NCBI RefSeq assembly: GCF_015832195.1
Contig: NC_052017.1
Span: 106,986,929 to 107,050,928, forward strand
DNA from: Motacilla alba alba
Lineage: Eukaryota > Chordata > Aves > Passeriformes > Motacillidae
Direction of reading: 5' to 3'
Length of the DNA: 64,000 nucleotides
Shown here: piece by piece, positions 1 to 11,432 of the stretch
Layout of the letters: every line of letters begins with the position of its first letter
Position numbering within the stretch: the stretch's first letter is position 1
Notes under the pieces: model-generated
Database searches by the model: none
Told to the model about the DNA's origin: nothing
Seen by the model: the letters and a program-made list of their open reading frames with translations, nothing else
Made by a program: the position numbers and the translations under genes

Positions 1-3000
1 TCTATTTGTTTTTTGCCATGTATGATGTTTTTGTCTCTTTTTAACACTTGAGAATATGTGTGCATTCATTCCGAACAGCTTGGCAGGCCTCTTATATTTA
101 CTTTAATTTCTCTGGCTCTGTAATTGGCCAGTGTATGGGTGTCGCAAGTAATGTAGATTGCTGCAGTTTTTCCATACTCTTTTTATTATGTATTGCAGCA
201 TTTTCAAACGGCAGTCACAATCTGGGGCCTGCATCTGAGTTCCAAGAAGGGCCAATTATAAACTAACTGTGTCTATCTGCCTGCTAAAACCATGTGGAAG
301 CTGGGAACTACTGCAATGGCTTCTGTAACACCTTCTCATGACCATACCATACTCCCAGCTTCTCTGTCCCAAAGATGCAAATTCTTTGTTTTGCAGCATC
401 TTGATGGAGGGACTGAAAAAGCTTCTGGAGGAGCTACAAATCACCAGAGTGTATCTATTTTTCTTAGCACTGTTCCCAGAGACATAATTTTCAATGCACT
501 CCACTGCTGACACATTTATCCACTGAATGACTAGTGTAGTCTACACCTCCTCTTCTTCAAGTCCTTTCTCCCGTTCCAGAATATCAGACTGTAGGATTTA
601 CACAGCTGCTGGGAAAAAGTGATAAAACAACTTTCCAAAGAGCAGCTTTCAGGTGGGAAGGTATAAGCAGCCTATGAGAGTGTGACTGCATGGCATGCAC
701 AAGTTTCTCTTGCTAAATTTGCTGTTGAACACAGTCATAGATGTACCTATTTGATGAGGATGTCATCCTGTAGAGAATTTACAATGCTTTTCAGAAAAGA
801 GCCTTATTTCCCCTCCTATGCCTGTAAGTCCTGCCTTGCGCATGTCCCAGGCTTTCTCCAAGGTTAGTCCTTGATTTCTGCCTTTATGTGGTTAGGGGCT
901 AATTTGCTTATAATATCTGAAGGTGCCTCAGATCTTCTTATCAGCTGAAAGACTCCCTGCGCCATTATTTCTGTAGGCTGCACTTACCTGGCCACCCAAG
1001 TTTGCCACTCTCCATCACAAAGGACAGCGGTCCTGATTCCTTCCTTGTGGAATTTCAGCAGTACTCATGAAAGGGTGGATCCTGCATTGCAAGGCTGAAG
1101 CCTACTGTCTTCAAGCCAAGAAAGTCAGTCCAGGACAGTGTGGTTCTGCACCAGTCCCCAGTCCCTGCACTGTCCTGTTCGATATTCAGATCTTGAAGAA
1201 TGACCAGCACTGCTTATGGTGGATACAGAGGCATTGCTTCCAGAACAGTTAACATTTGACACATGAATACAACCAAACCATCCTCTATGACAACTACAGA
1301 CTGTCCACTCTCAACAGGTATAGATAAAAACTATATATAGCCATCTCTTAATTCACCTTATACTAGGGAAGGAGATCCAAGACAATTCAGAACTTGCCAA
1401 AAATATTCCCACCAAACCTCCCCTAGTCAGCAATTTAAAATAAAAAGGGCAACTATTAAAATAATAATTTATATGTTTTCTATATTACTCAAGGCAGAAA
1501 AATTATTCTAAAATTCTTTAATTCTCTAATTTAAAAATGTTTTAGAGTTTAACTAATCTTAACAGAAAACTAGGAGTGCTTCAGTTTTAGTTGAAACCCA
1601 AAGAGATGTCAACAAAGACCGCTCATCCACAAAACACACTTTAAAAATGTAAATTAAGTGCTTCAAAATGTTGTTTGCTAGGGTAAAATTATTTTATATC
1701 AGCCTAGCTGTATTCTCATGGAAGCAATGGAATGGTTGGCATTGCTGTCAGTGGAAACAGCTTAGTAGGTCTAACAGTTGCAGCACTGTGTATAACAGGT
1801 TAAAATGAGTTCAGAAAGCAGAAAATTGGAATTTCACGTGCCACTCTCACCCTCTGCTTCTTCAGATGACTCACTCTTGCATCACTTTCTACCTGGATGT
1901 CATTCAGTGCTTTCACTTTTTTGTCCAGGTCTCTCCTGATTCCACCACCTTTCTTTGCATACTTCTACCATTAGGAGATTTGCAATATCACCATGCTGGC
2001 TCCCAAGATCTCGTTCATTTGGAATCACCAGTGGCTGAAATTGAGTAATTAAGGCTTTAAACAAAGAAACCTTATGAACAGTTTATTTATCAGCTTAGTA
2101 AGATGGAGGTGAAATGGGAGAGGCCAGGGGCCCACAGAAAACCCGGGGCCTTTGGAATACCGGTGGTACTGATGTTAAAGGCAGCTGCAGTGGAGGAGAG
2201 CTCCCCACTGTTAAGTGTGATAGCAGAGTGGGAAACCAGCTGTGCCTGTGACATAAGAGCCCCTCTACAACTGAACAAACATATCAAAGGGCTGCATCAG
2301 ATCGTGAAAAGCAGAACTACTTGAAGCAATTCACTTGGCTGCTGCCACTCTGCTTTGATTGATATGAACAAGTCTTATCTTCAAAAATATATACAGCTAA
2401 AGTGAGTATTTCTAGAATCACTTCAGATTGCATCTTGGAAAGGAAGAAAATTTTGCCTCCTCCCTGCCCCTCCTCCTCCTCCTCTTAGGCTTCCTCCACT
2501 CTGGAAAAGTCTTATGCATGGCTAAAACATATGCTAAATGTGGGAGGAAAAAAAGGCATCTTCCAAATCTTCATGTCCTTGACAGCAAAGCAGCTGTATA
2601 TATCCCTGTTCTTTAGAAGTGTGAGTTAGGGTTGAAGAGCTGCTACTCCAAAATCTCTTACCTTTTGACAGATCATTTTTGTTTGTGGTGGCTATAGTTG
2701 TCAGCTACAGTTTGTCAAGCTTGGAACAGTATTTGGTATTGGAGGAAAGGACCAACTTTTTTCCTTTAAAAAGAGGAAATCCAGGAGGAGGATGGCTGTC
2801 CATGCACAGCTGTGCATACATTTTCAGTTTGGCTCAACTAATCTTGCAACAACTGTGCTTGTTCAAGGATGGAACTCCTACCTCCATCAATCTCAACATA
2901 GAGACTCAACTCTTGGTCCAGATATCAGCAGTGCTAGGGGACAACACTTGCAGTATCAAAAAATTTCCTCCCACAAGGTACACTGAATGTGATTGTGGCT

Positions 3001-4274
3001 ATACAGGAAGTGAATTCAGTCCTCTATTTTCTTTATAAGTACTAAATTAATTTCTAAGAGTGCTAAAAATATTTTGGTTTAAAAAGCTAACAAAGAAAAA
3101 AAAATTCTCAATATTGAGAGCTGACTACAAAAGCTTTAGGGAGAACAAAACAAGAGACCAATAGCCACAGGAAGACAGAAAAATGCTGCGGATTTTGATG
3201 AAGAAAAAAAGTCCCCTGGAAAAACAGCTGTATTTAAAAGTAAAGATGAAGGAAGCAGGCAACAAAATAAAGAGAACTTACTCTAGGTTGAAGACAATTC
3301 ACACAGGTTTGCCAATCATATTTAATTGCTGTGTTGTTGGTCTTTATTTAAAGGTCAGACAAAATTGTACCAAAATCCCCAGGAGGATTATTAAAATGCT
3401 TATTTAAGGCAGTGGGTTGCCTGTGGGAGACAGTGCTAGTTTCATTATATTTCTAAGAGTGTTTAATTAGTTTATTATTGCATTTGGAATTACTTTCTTA
3501 GAGAATTTTGTCTTTTTGTGCTGTTCAATACTCTCTTCCATCCACATTTTCTGCCAGACCTGCAACAGAAATATAATTTCTTGAGTTTAAATTCTATATC
3601 TTAATCTTTGCATCTTATCAAAGCTCTCAGGCCTCACCAATAAGTTCCTAGGCAAACAATCAATCAAAATATTACCCTCTGCCCCATTTGTCAATGCTCA
3701 TCTTCTGCCCCTGATATTGGAGCAACATGTCATGCACTCCATGCACTTCAGAACCTTGTCATTCCAAGATTGATGATGAAATCATGGCTGTTTACCCTTT
3801 GGAAAGCTTAGTTATCAAGTGCAAGGTGACAAAAATATTTATCTAGAATGGTCTTCTGACCTTCTGTTCTCACAGAAGTTGGATAATTGGAAAACATGTG
3901 CAGGAATACAGTCTGTGGGGCTGCACAAGCAACCAAAGTCTGTGCAGCTTCTGAATGCAACCAACACGGAATGCAAAGCCCTTTTGGAGCAGGAACAGCA
4001 TTGTTGGATAGTCTCCTATTTCCTGTAACACACACAATGCTTTAAGTCAGGGACACAAGCTTGTGAACAGTTTCCCAGTGGTTGAGAATGCTCAGTATCT
4101 CTTTGCTAAAATATCTCATTCTCCTTACCCAGTGAAGGGAAGAGCTGAAACTTTCCAAAAGACAGTCCTGTATGTGACTGCAGTACATTCAAAAATTTTT
4201 TCCCCAATCTTGCAGCTCACACCTGTCCAAGGCCTTGAAGCTGGGCCATTTAAAGCCTCCAGATACAAATCTTT
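1..4274. other. Intergenic, downstream of CDH2
   Basis: No gene recognised. Open frames are short and overlap each other on both strands without family signatures. A small (TCC)n run lies at about 2465-2486. The longest frame, 2679-3038 (+, 119 codons), matches nothing I know and overlaps another frame. Confidence 0.7.
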
Positions 4275-4624
4275 AGCCTTCCAGTACCTAAAGGGGCTAC
4301 AGGAGAGCTGGAGAGGGACTTCTTATATGGATGTAGGGCAAAGGGGAATGGCTTTAAATTGAAAGAGGGTAGGTTTAGATGGTGCATTTGGAAGAAATTA
4401 TTTACTGTGAGGTTGGTGAGACACTGGTACAGGTTGCCCAGAGAAGTTGTAGATGCCCCATCCCTGGAACTGTTCAAAGACAGGCTGGACGGGGATCTGA
4501 GCAACTTGGTCTAGTGGGAAGTGTCTCTGCCAATGAAGAGGGGTTAAAAACTAATGTTCCTTAAGGCCCCTTCCAACTCCAGCCATTCTATGATTCTATG
4601 ATTCCATGATTCCATGATCCTATC
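4275..4624 (+). mobile_element. CR1 LINE 3' end (5'-truncated)
   Basis: The text runs from AGCCTTCCAGTACCTAAAG through TGGTACAGGTTGCCCAGAGA and GATGCCCCATCCCTGGAAC to CCTTCCAACTCCAGCC. This is the conserved end of the CR1 reverse transcriptase region and 3' UTR. It finishes in about four and a half copies of the octamer ATTCTATG/ATTCCATG (4585-4624), the diagnostic CR1 3' microsatellite. The copy is truncated at the 5' side and carries no intact frame. Small internal changes show it is old. Confidence 0.92.
4585..4624 (+). repeat. CR1 terminal octamer array
   Basis: Two copies of ATTCTATG, two of ATTCCATG and a degenerate fifth copy, directly after the CR1 body. This is how the avian CR1 3' end is formed. 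Confidence 0.9.
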
Positions 4625-6430
4625 AATATTATGTGAGCATACTGTGAAAGGCTTAGGTTGGAAACATTGCACTCATTAGACTAAGCAGCTTAAAACACAT
4701 TTTTGAGACTAAAAATGGATTGGCCCACAGAGGTCTCCTTCAGAAACTTTTTCTCATATTTTTTGGGCAGCCTTCAGCTCTTGGCTAGCACCTGGCCCCC
4801 TGAGCCAGCTCAGTGCTGCAGGCACTGAGGGGCTGGAGTACAGCTATTGAGCAGCTGTCATCACTGCCCATCTGACATGATAAAAACCAGAGGGAACAAG
4901 CACTCCATGAGAAACATGAAGCTACTTGATGCTTTTCTAAAAATCACCTCCCCCTCCTATCCCTTTATGATGTCCAATACCAGAGTATGTACAGGATTTG
5001 AGCTTGTTGGATGTAGCTTATTGTTTCAGAGAGCTCATCCTTTTCTCTTGGCAGTAAAGTTGTTGCCCTATACAAGAAAAAGGCTGAACTATTCCTAAAA
5101 GTGGCAAAATTAAGCTTGCCTCGAGTAAAGTCTCTGCTACCAAGGAGAAGAAGACATTTTTTAGGAGTACTAGTGTGGAAAGTGAACACTTGGTTTGTGG
5201 AGGAGAAATCAGATTCAACAACAATTTATAATGGAGCTACAAAGACCAAGCCCCTTGATGTCCTGGAAGAGTCAGATGTTTAGCTCAAGCTAGTGCATGT
5301 ATTGTATGATCTAAGTGGAACTTTCAAGACAAAAATTCTCAGGATGTGAACAATCCAGTCTCCATTTTCATTACTGTGAATTTATCCTGAATTTTACACA
5401 GGGCCTGAAATGGCAGCACTGTTGGATCCTTGTACTGCTCACAATGATACAAATATATAAGGAGCCCAGCAACATACAGACCTACCTTAGGATTGAAACT
5501 ACTCTGAAAATTGTCCTTTAAGGCAAAATTGATTTTGCAATATGTGAGTTCTGTAGGCAACAATTTCCACTTTTTTCTTTTTTACAGAGAGTGTGCAAGT
5601 TGGTCTCTATCTTTCACAAAATGGTATTTGATATGAACTATTATTAGCTGAAAAAGATAATCTGTTCAGTGAAACATGCTCATTTTCTGGTCCTAAACTG
5701 TCTCTGCTCCCTAGAAGCAACAATGCCACAGTAATTCAGAACACAGGCTCTGCTAATGCTATGCTTCATGCACATATTTATCAATCTGATAATTATGCTT
5801 AAAATAAGGCAGGGAAATAAAAAAGGCTGACTGAGATAGAATTCTGATCAAATGCTAGAGGCAGACACAGTCCAGGTCTGCTAGCACAGAGTTTTACAAG
5901 AAAACAGAAAGATAAATGCAATTTTACATTTTATTCAGTGCTGTTTATTCAGCTCTTTTTCCCTAAGAATCATTATCAATATTTTGAAGTTATTTACGCT
6001 TCCATTTCTGATGGAACTTGGGCTTGGTCAGCAAATCTTTTTCAGAATACAGTATTCTTTCTTTTTTATATTTGCTCACAGATGTTTTAGGATAAGATAT
6101 TGATTATCCTGCAAATGGACAAGAAAGCAGTTTCTTTTGAACCAAAGGGTTGTTTTCCTCATTACAGTTCTACACCACTTGCTGTTTTTTTAAACCTATT
6201 CAATCTCCTGGTTATGTTTCATCAGCTTCCCTTCAGGGTTGTTTTTTTCTTGGCCTCTCCTCTCTCAAATCCTTAAGGCTGCAAAATTCCTGGGATATTT
6301 CACTATTCCATTAATGCTGCAGAGCTGAGAGAACTAAGGGGTAAGTGTGTGCGTGTTTCTTTCCATATATGTTTGAAAAAGTTAATGATGCTGTGATACT
6401 GCCACTCAGATATTGTTGGTGATATGTTTT
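4625..6430. other. Intergenic, no feature seen
   Basis: AT-rich unique-looking sequence between the CR1 fragment and the solo LTR. No reading frame with family signatures, no RNA gene and no obvious repeat. Confidence 0.6.
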
Positions 6431-7352
6431 TGTGGTGGGCTGACCTTGACTGGCCCCCAGGTGCCTACCCAGCTGCACTTTTGCTACCCCTCCTCAACAG
6501 ATGGGTGAGAAAATAAGACAGGGTCACAATACAGACAGGGAGATCATTCACCAATTACAGTCAGGGGCAAAACAGATTCAACCTGGGGAAAATGAATTTA
6601 ATTTATTGCCAATTAGAGTAGGATAGTGAGGAAAACAGACAAAACTAAAACACTTTCCCCCATCCCTCCTTCTTGCTGGGTTTAATCTCACTCCCTCACT
6701 CCTGACTCTTTTATTGAAGGAAGTTGGGAGGGAGGAATGGGGGATGGGGCTTGTGGTATGTCCATAACATTTAATCTCTGCTGCTCCTTCCTCTGCTCTC
6801 TTTCCTTGCTCCATCATGGGGTCTCTCCCGTAATGTACAGTTCTTCAAGAGCAGCTCCAGCATGGGTGCCCCATGGGCAGCAGCTCCTTCCAGACAACAT
6901 GCTCGTGGCAAGGGCTCCTTTCCACTCACTACAGGTTCCTTCAGGGCATGTTCACCTGCTCCACTGTGGTCCTCCATGGGCTGCAGGAGGACAACCTGCT
7001 CCATTACAGGCTTCTCCAGAGGCTGCAGGAGAACCTCTGCTCCATCATCTGGAGCACCTCTTCCCTCTCCTTCCTCCCTCACCTTGGTGTCTGCAGGGCT
7101 GGTTTTGCAAGTGTTTTACACTCCCTTTTCTCACGCAGCTGCTGCACCATGTTTTTTCATTCTCCATGAATATGTTATCACAGAGACACCACCAGCGCTG
7201 CTGAAGGGCTCAGGTTTGAGCAGCAGCAGCTCCTTTTTGCAGACAGCTGGAAATGTCTCTGGTCCACATGGGGGCAACTCCTGGTTTCTTCTCAGAGAGA
7301 ACACTCCTGCTGCCCTCTCTGCTACTAAAATCATGCAGCATAAACCAAATGC
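6431..7352 (-). mobile_element. Solo LTR of an avian endogenous retrovirus
   Basis: A block of about 920 bp beginning TGTGGTGGGCTGACCTTG, followed by CAATTTATTGCC-type text and a series of diverged CTGCTCC...GGGCTGCAGG units. I recognise it as a common neoavian ERV LTR (ERVK/ERVL class; exact family name not certain). Orientation is taken as minus because the minus strand has AATAAA (6602-6607) near its 3' end and the TGT...ACA ends fit. The right end is eroded (CCAAATGC in place of CCAATACA), so its edge is uncertain. No internal retroviral genes flank it, so it is a solo LTR left by recombination. Open frames inside it are not viral genes. Confidence 0.8.
6810..7050 (-). repeat. Diverged tandem units inside the solo LTR
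   Basis: About four imperfect units built around CTCCA(G/C)(C/T)ATGGG...CTGCAG, spaced roughly 60 bp. They account for the long chance open frames here, since a repeated GC-rich unit without stops stays open in several frames. Confidence 0.6.
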
Positions 7353-10300
7353 TTTTTTTATTAGGACTTCAAAAGAGTATTCGGCTTGGAATGTGGTGGT
7401 CATCAAGGGTCCTTTTGAGATCTTGAAAATCTGATTTTTTTTGCAACTGATATCAAAATACTGTGAGCTGAATCTTAAGAGAAAAGTAGAAGGTTAACAA
7501 CAAAACCTACTACAAGTGTCTTGTTTTCTTGTTAAACCAAGAAGGATTGTCCTCCTGAAAAGGTGATTCAGAGCCCTACCCGTTTCCTAAAGATCAGTTT
7601 GTACTAGATACAGACAAAGCTGGATCCTCATGAGTTTTCAAAGCAAAGGAAACATAGGGGACAGGGATGTGAGGGCTGAAATATCAGAAGAACATATATA
7701 TATAAAAGTAAATGGAGGCATTCTGTGCATCTTTGACCTCACATGATCTGCATGATCACAGAGTAAATATGAGGCAGCAGTAGTTTTCTGAAGTTTCTAA
7801 ACTAGAAAATTCATTGTAAGCATTCCCTTATTTGAATTTTACAGCCAAACTTTTTTTGTTTCTCAACTGCTGCAAACTTTTGTAATAGGCACCCCTATTT
7901 TTAAGTGAAAATGTGTGAATGAAAAAGAATCTTAGCACCTTCAGGCTTTGGGTGGTGAGGCAAAAATTGCTTTTGGCAGAAAAAAAGTTTGAATTAGGAA
8001 GAGATTTAGCATCCAGAGGCTGCTGTTATAATAACCCACAAGTGTTGTAACACAATATCGCACACCCTCTAATGCCATCATCATTCTCCTACATGGACGG
8101 TCCTGGGTGCAACATTTGCCTCGCGGTGATAAACATGAATATCAAGGTCTGTGAAGTTACATTTGTGTGAAAACTGTGTCATTGGAGGTCATCATTTAGA
8201 AAAAGGATGAATGGAATCACAATATTCTTTAAAAGTTGTCTTGAAGGAAGCTTGAGGCATAGCATCTCCTATAATCAGTGCTTCCTGAAATGACCCCCTT
8301 AATGAATGACTGACAAAAGCACACAAAAGAAAAAGCATTTTGCATCTTCTTACCTATTCTGTGATCTAGGCTAACCGTTTTCTATTGCAATACTCTACCC
8401 CGTGCTTCTGGTCAGTGAGAATGAAACACATTCCAACTCACAAGTGGGAATAAAGCAGCTGAGCAGGGTGCCGCATGGAGGGCTGCTTCCTCTCCTGGCA
8501 AGGGCTATCTAAGAGGCAACACCCTGCCTTGCTGCACGCCCATTACTGCATGCAGTGCAGCTTTACACCTCTTCCCTTTCCTTTTCTTTGTTTACGGTGG
8601 GACTGTAATTGATCCCGACTATTTCACACCTCCTTTCCCTTCCTCAGAAGTGGCTGAACAGCTTCCAGGCTCTGGTAGGACCCTGTCTCCCCTCAAGCTG
8701 ACACTCATACATCAAATCCTTTGACAGGCCACTTTATAAATACAAACGTTGGAAGAATTTGGAGAATTTGATAAGCAACAAATGTTTGGCTTGGTTAAAA
8801 TTTTAAGCTAACCAAACCAAACTGAAAGCATTCACACCTGTTTTCCTCTTGTTTTCTGAGGTATGTTCCAGGGTGAGCTGTCAGTGTAAGACAAAGACCA
8901 ACCAGTGAACATAACATAGAGACCAGTAGGAATTATTTTGATCTTTCAAGGAAAGACATTCTTAGATAAAGAAGACCAAGCAGGCGAAAATTCTGTTTTG
9001 CTTAAGGAGTTTTGAAGGTCTGGAAAACACTTTGTGTATTGGAGAACCCATGAGAGTCTGGAGGGAAAGTCAGCTAGGGAGTGGTGACTCCAAAGGTACA
9101 CATCATTTTGGGGCTAGATGTGGTTACTATATTGCTCCTTCTACATCCTGCATCACTAAAACCTCACATTGAGAGACACAAATTGAATTATACAGATAAC
9201 TGATTTTTGTAAACACAAAGCAAGTGAAATAAATAAAATTCTTAGCTAGAGTAAATTAGCTTAGCCTGAATGGTTTTAGCAGTTATGCAAAACTGAAACA
9301 GGAGATCAGAGAATCTTTCCCAATACACAAAATATTAAGTAGTATTAATTTGTTAATAAATTAGTAAATATTAAATACATGTCAGGGTCTATGTATTATA
9401 AGACCATAATACAATAGCAGCATTCTGGTTTTACATTTTTTAAATTCAACCTCAAAATGGATAAAGCTGATGATATTTTCAGGATACCAGGTTTTATTTC
9501 AGAAAGAAAAAAAAACCAATTCTTGTAGTGTATGAAGCTCTATCTCAGTAATATTCCTTCCTATTTATGGCAAGTAGTCTATGTGGCAGCTCTTCAGAGC
9601 AGAACTGGAACAGGTCTCAGTTTCGGTGACACTGACACGGTTCTCTGACAAGATGAGCCACGCAAAAGTAGTGTCATTAAAAAGAATGTGCCATTTTCTG
9701 ACACAACTGAATACAGGACTTTGCCTTCCAAAAACCAGAAAAAAAGTGCTCTACCTGGAACTTTTCTCATTTCTCTCAGAACGCCAATAAAAGCCTCCAT
9801 GATTCCTCCCTGCTACCAAATTATTTTTGGCTTTTCAAACCTTACTTTTCCCTTTAGCTTCTTATGATTAACACTCCCTGTAAACTGCTTTGTAATACTC
9901 TGCATGGAGGACAGTATATAAAAATAAATTGCATTGAGTTTGATCCAAACCTCATTTGACTCAAAATTACGCTGAGGTTTTGGGCTGCCTTTTTTTCTAC
10001 CTCCACATTTCCAAGTCTGGCTGGCAAGCCAAATTATTTCTATTTGCTATCATAAAGGCTAAATAAAGGGCAAACAGCTCAATGCTTTTTCAATAAAATT
10101 CATGTTGTTATTTCAAAATGTAGTTCTCCTTTGTCAGTCCCCACCCCCATATACTCATTCACACACAACGCCACTTGGGTTGCTCATGTCTTTGCATATT
10201 ACAGTCTGCAGAAATTATGGAATAAGGTTCTACCTCTTTTGGTAAGCCTGATTGCTGAAGAAAGAGCAAGTCTGTTGGAAAATTAGCCTTTATTTACAAC

Positions 10301-11392
10301 ATTGACAACAGTGAAAAGATGCAGCTTCGTGTTATTGTGCTGAGGTTATTACCTTCCTAGTAGCAAATCTCAGGACACCCAATTAAAGTTTAACTTGCAG
10401 TTTGCAACAAGCAGCCTGTAAAGTTTGCTGGAAAGGAGCTACCATATTGTCATTCAAAGAACTTTATATTAAACAGCACAAGACAGCGACAAAACATCTA
10501 ATTATCTGATTACACTGCAAGAATAGTTTCTTGCATGCACTGAATTTTGCATACCATCAACGAACACAGAATGTGTGCGTCAGTGACTCACATAAACACA
10601 ACAACAACAACAAAAAAAAAAGAAAATAAGATAGGACAATGTGTCTCAATGTGTCTAAATGATTGCACAGATAATATATCTCGTACTGCATGTGCAAAAC
10701 TAAACATGGGTTAATGCACTCTCACTTATTTTGCCACAGTTTGGGGCAAGACAGAGGGGAGAAAAGGGTTTCTTTTTATATCTTACGAGAATAAGAAATT
10801 CAGTGGAGGCAGTTTTTTACCATGCCACTGCTTTACTGTGAGAATCTTCACTTTGGTGTGAAGATACGGCTCTTACATCAGCTGCAACACAGTCAAACTT
10901 CTTCACAGTTCCAACTCTTTACACCATTAAACACAAATCATGGCCTCTAGAGATCCCCTTTTACAGAACGGAGAAGCAATTTAGCCTCCATAACATATCA
11001 GTCTCCCGCTTGTCCTGAAAAGGCTGTCAATTGTGCTGAATTATGTATAAAATCAATGCGAGATGCTGTCTGCCAAAGATGGGTTGACATTAGCAATTTT
11101 ATTTTCACTGAGGGGGGTCACAAGTCCCAAATCTTCAAGATCACAGAATAAGTGCTCATTCTATCCCTACTTCTCTAGTTCTAAAATTATACCCATTTTG
11201 ACTCTTTTTAGAATTAAAAAAAAAGTCACAATAAGATGCTGCTACTGTGAAAAACCTCTTCTGTAGTCTGCAATTGGCAAATATATATTGTGTTGTTGAT
11301 GGGGTGCTATTATAATCTGCCCTTTCTACCCACTTTCATTATAATCTCTGTTAAGTAGACATTCACAAACATTTTTTTTTGTCAGGGATCCC

Positions 11393-11432
11393 ACAATATT
11401 CAGTAAACAAATTGAATATTGTTATATTCAAT
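11393..11432. repeat. Overlapping AT-rich inverted repeats
   Basis: ACAATATTCA (11393-11402) pairs with TGAATATTGT (11413-11422). The overlapping ATTGAATAT (11411-11419) pairs with ATATTCAAT (11424-11432). The middle arm can pair with either outer arm. Confidence 0.6.

Noticed and set aside
2679..3038. Plus-strand open frame of 119 codons with a hydrophobic start
   Set aside because: The start could mimic a signal peptide, but there is no recognised domain, no promoter or poly(A) context, and another frame overlaps it.
6862..7434. Plus-strand open frame of 190 codons, with overlapping frames of 155 and 103 codons
   Set aside because: They lie in the solo LTR, overlap in several frames on both strands and owe their length to GC-rich tandem units. 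No retroviral or cellular domain is visible.
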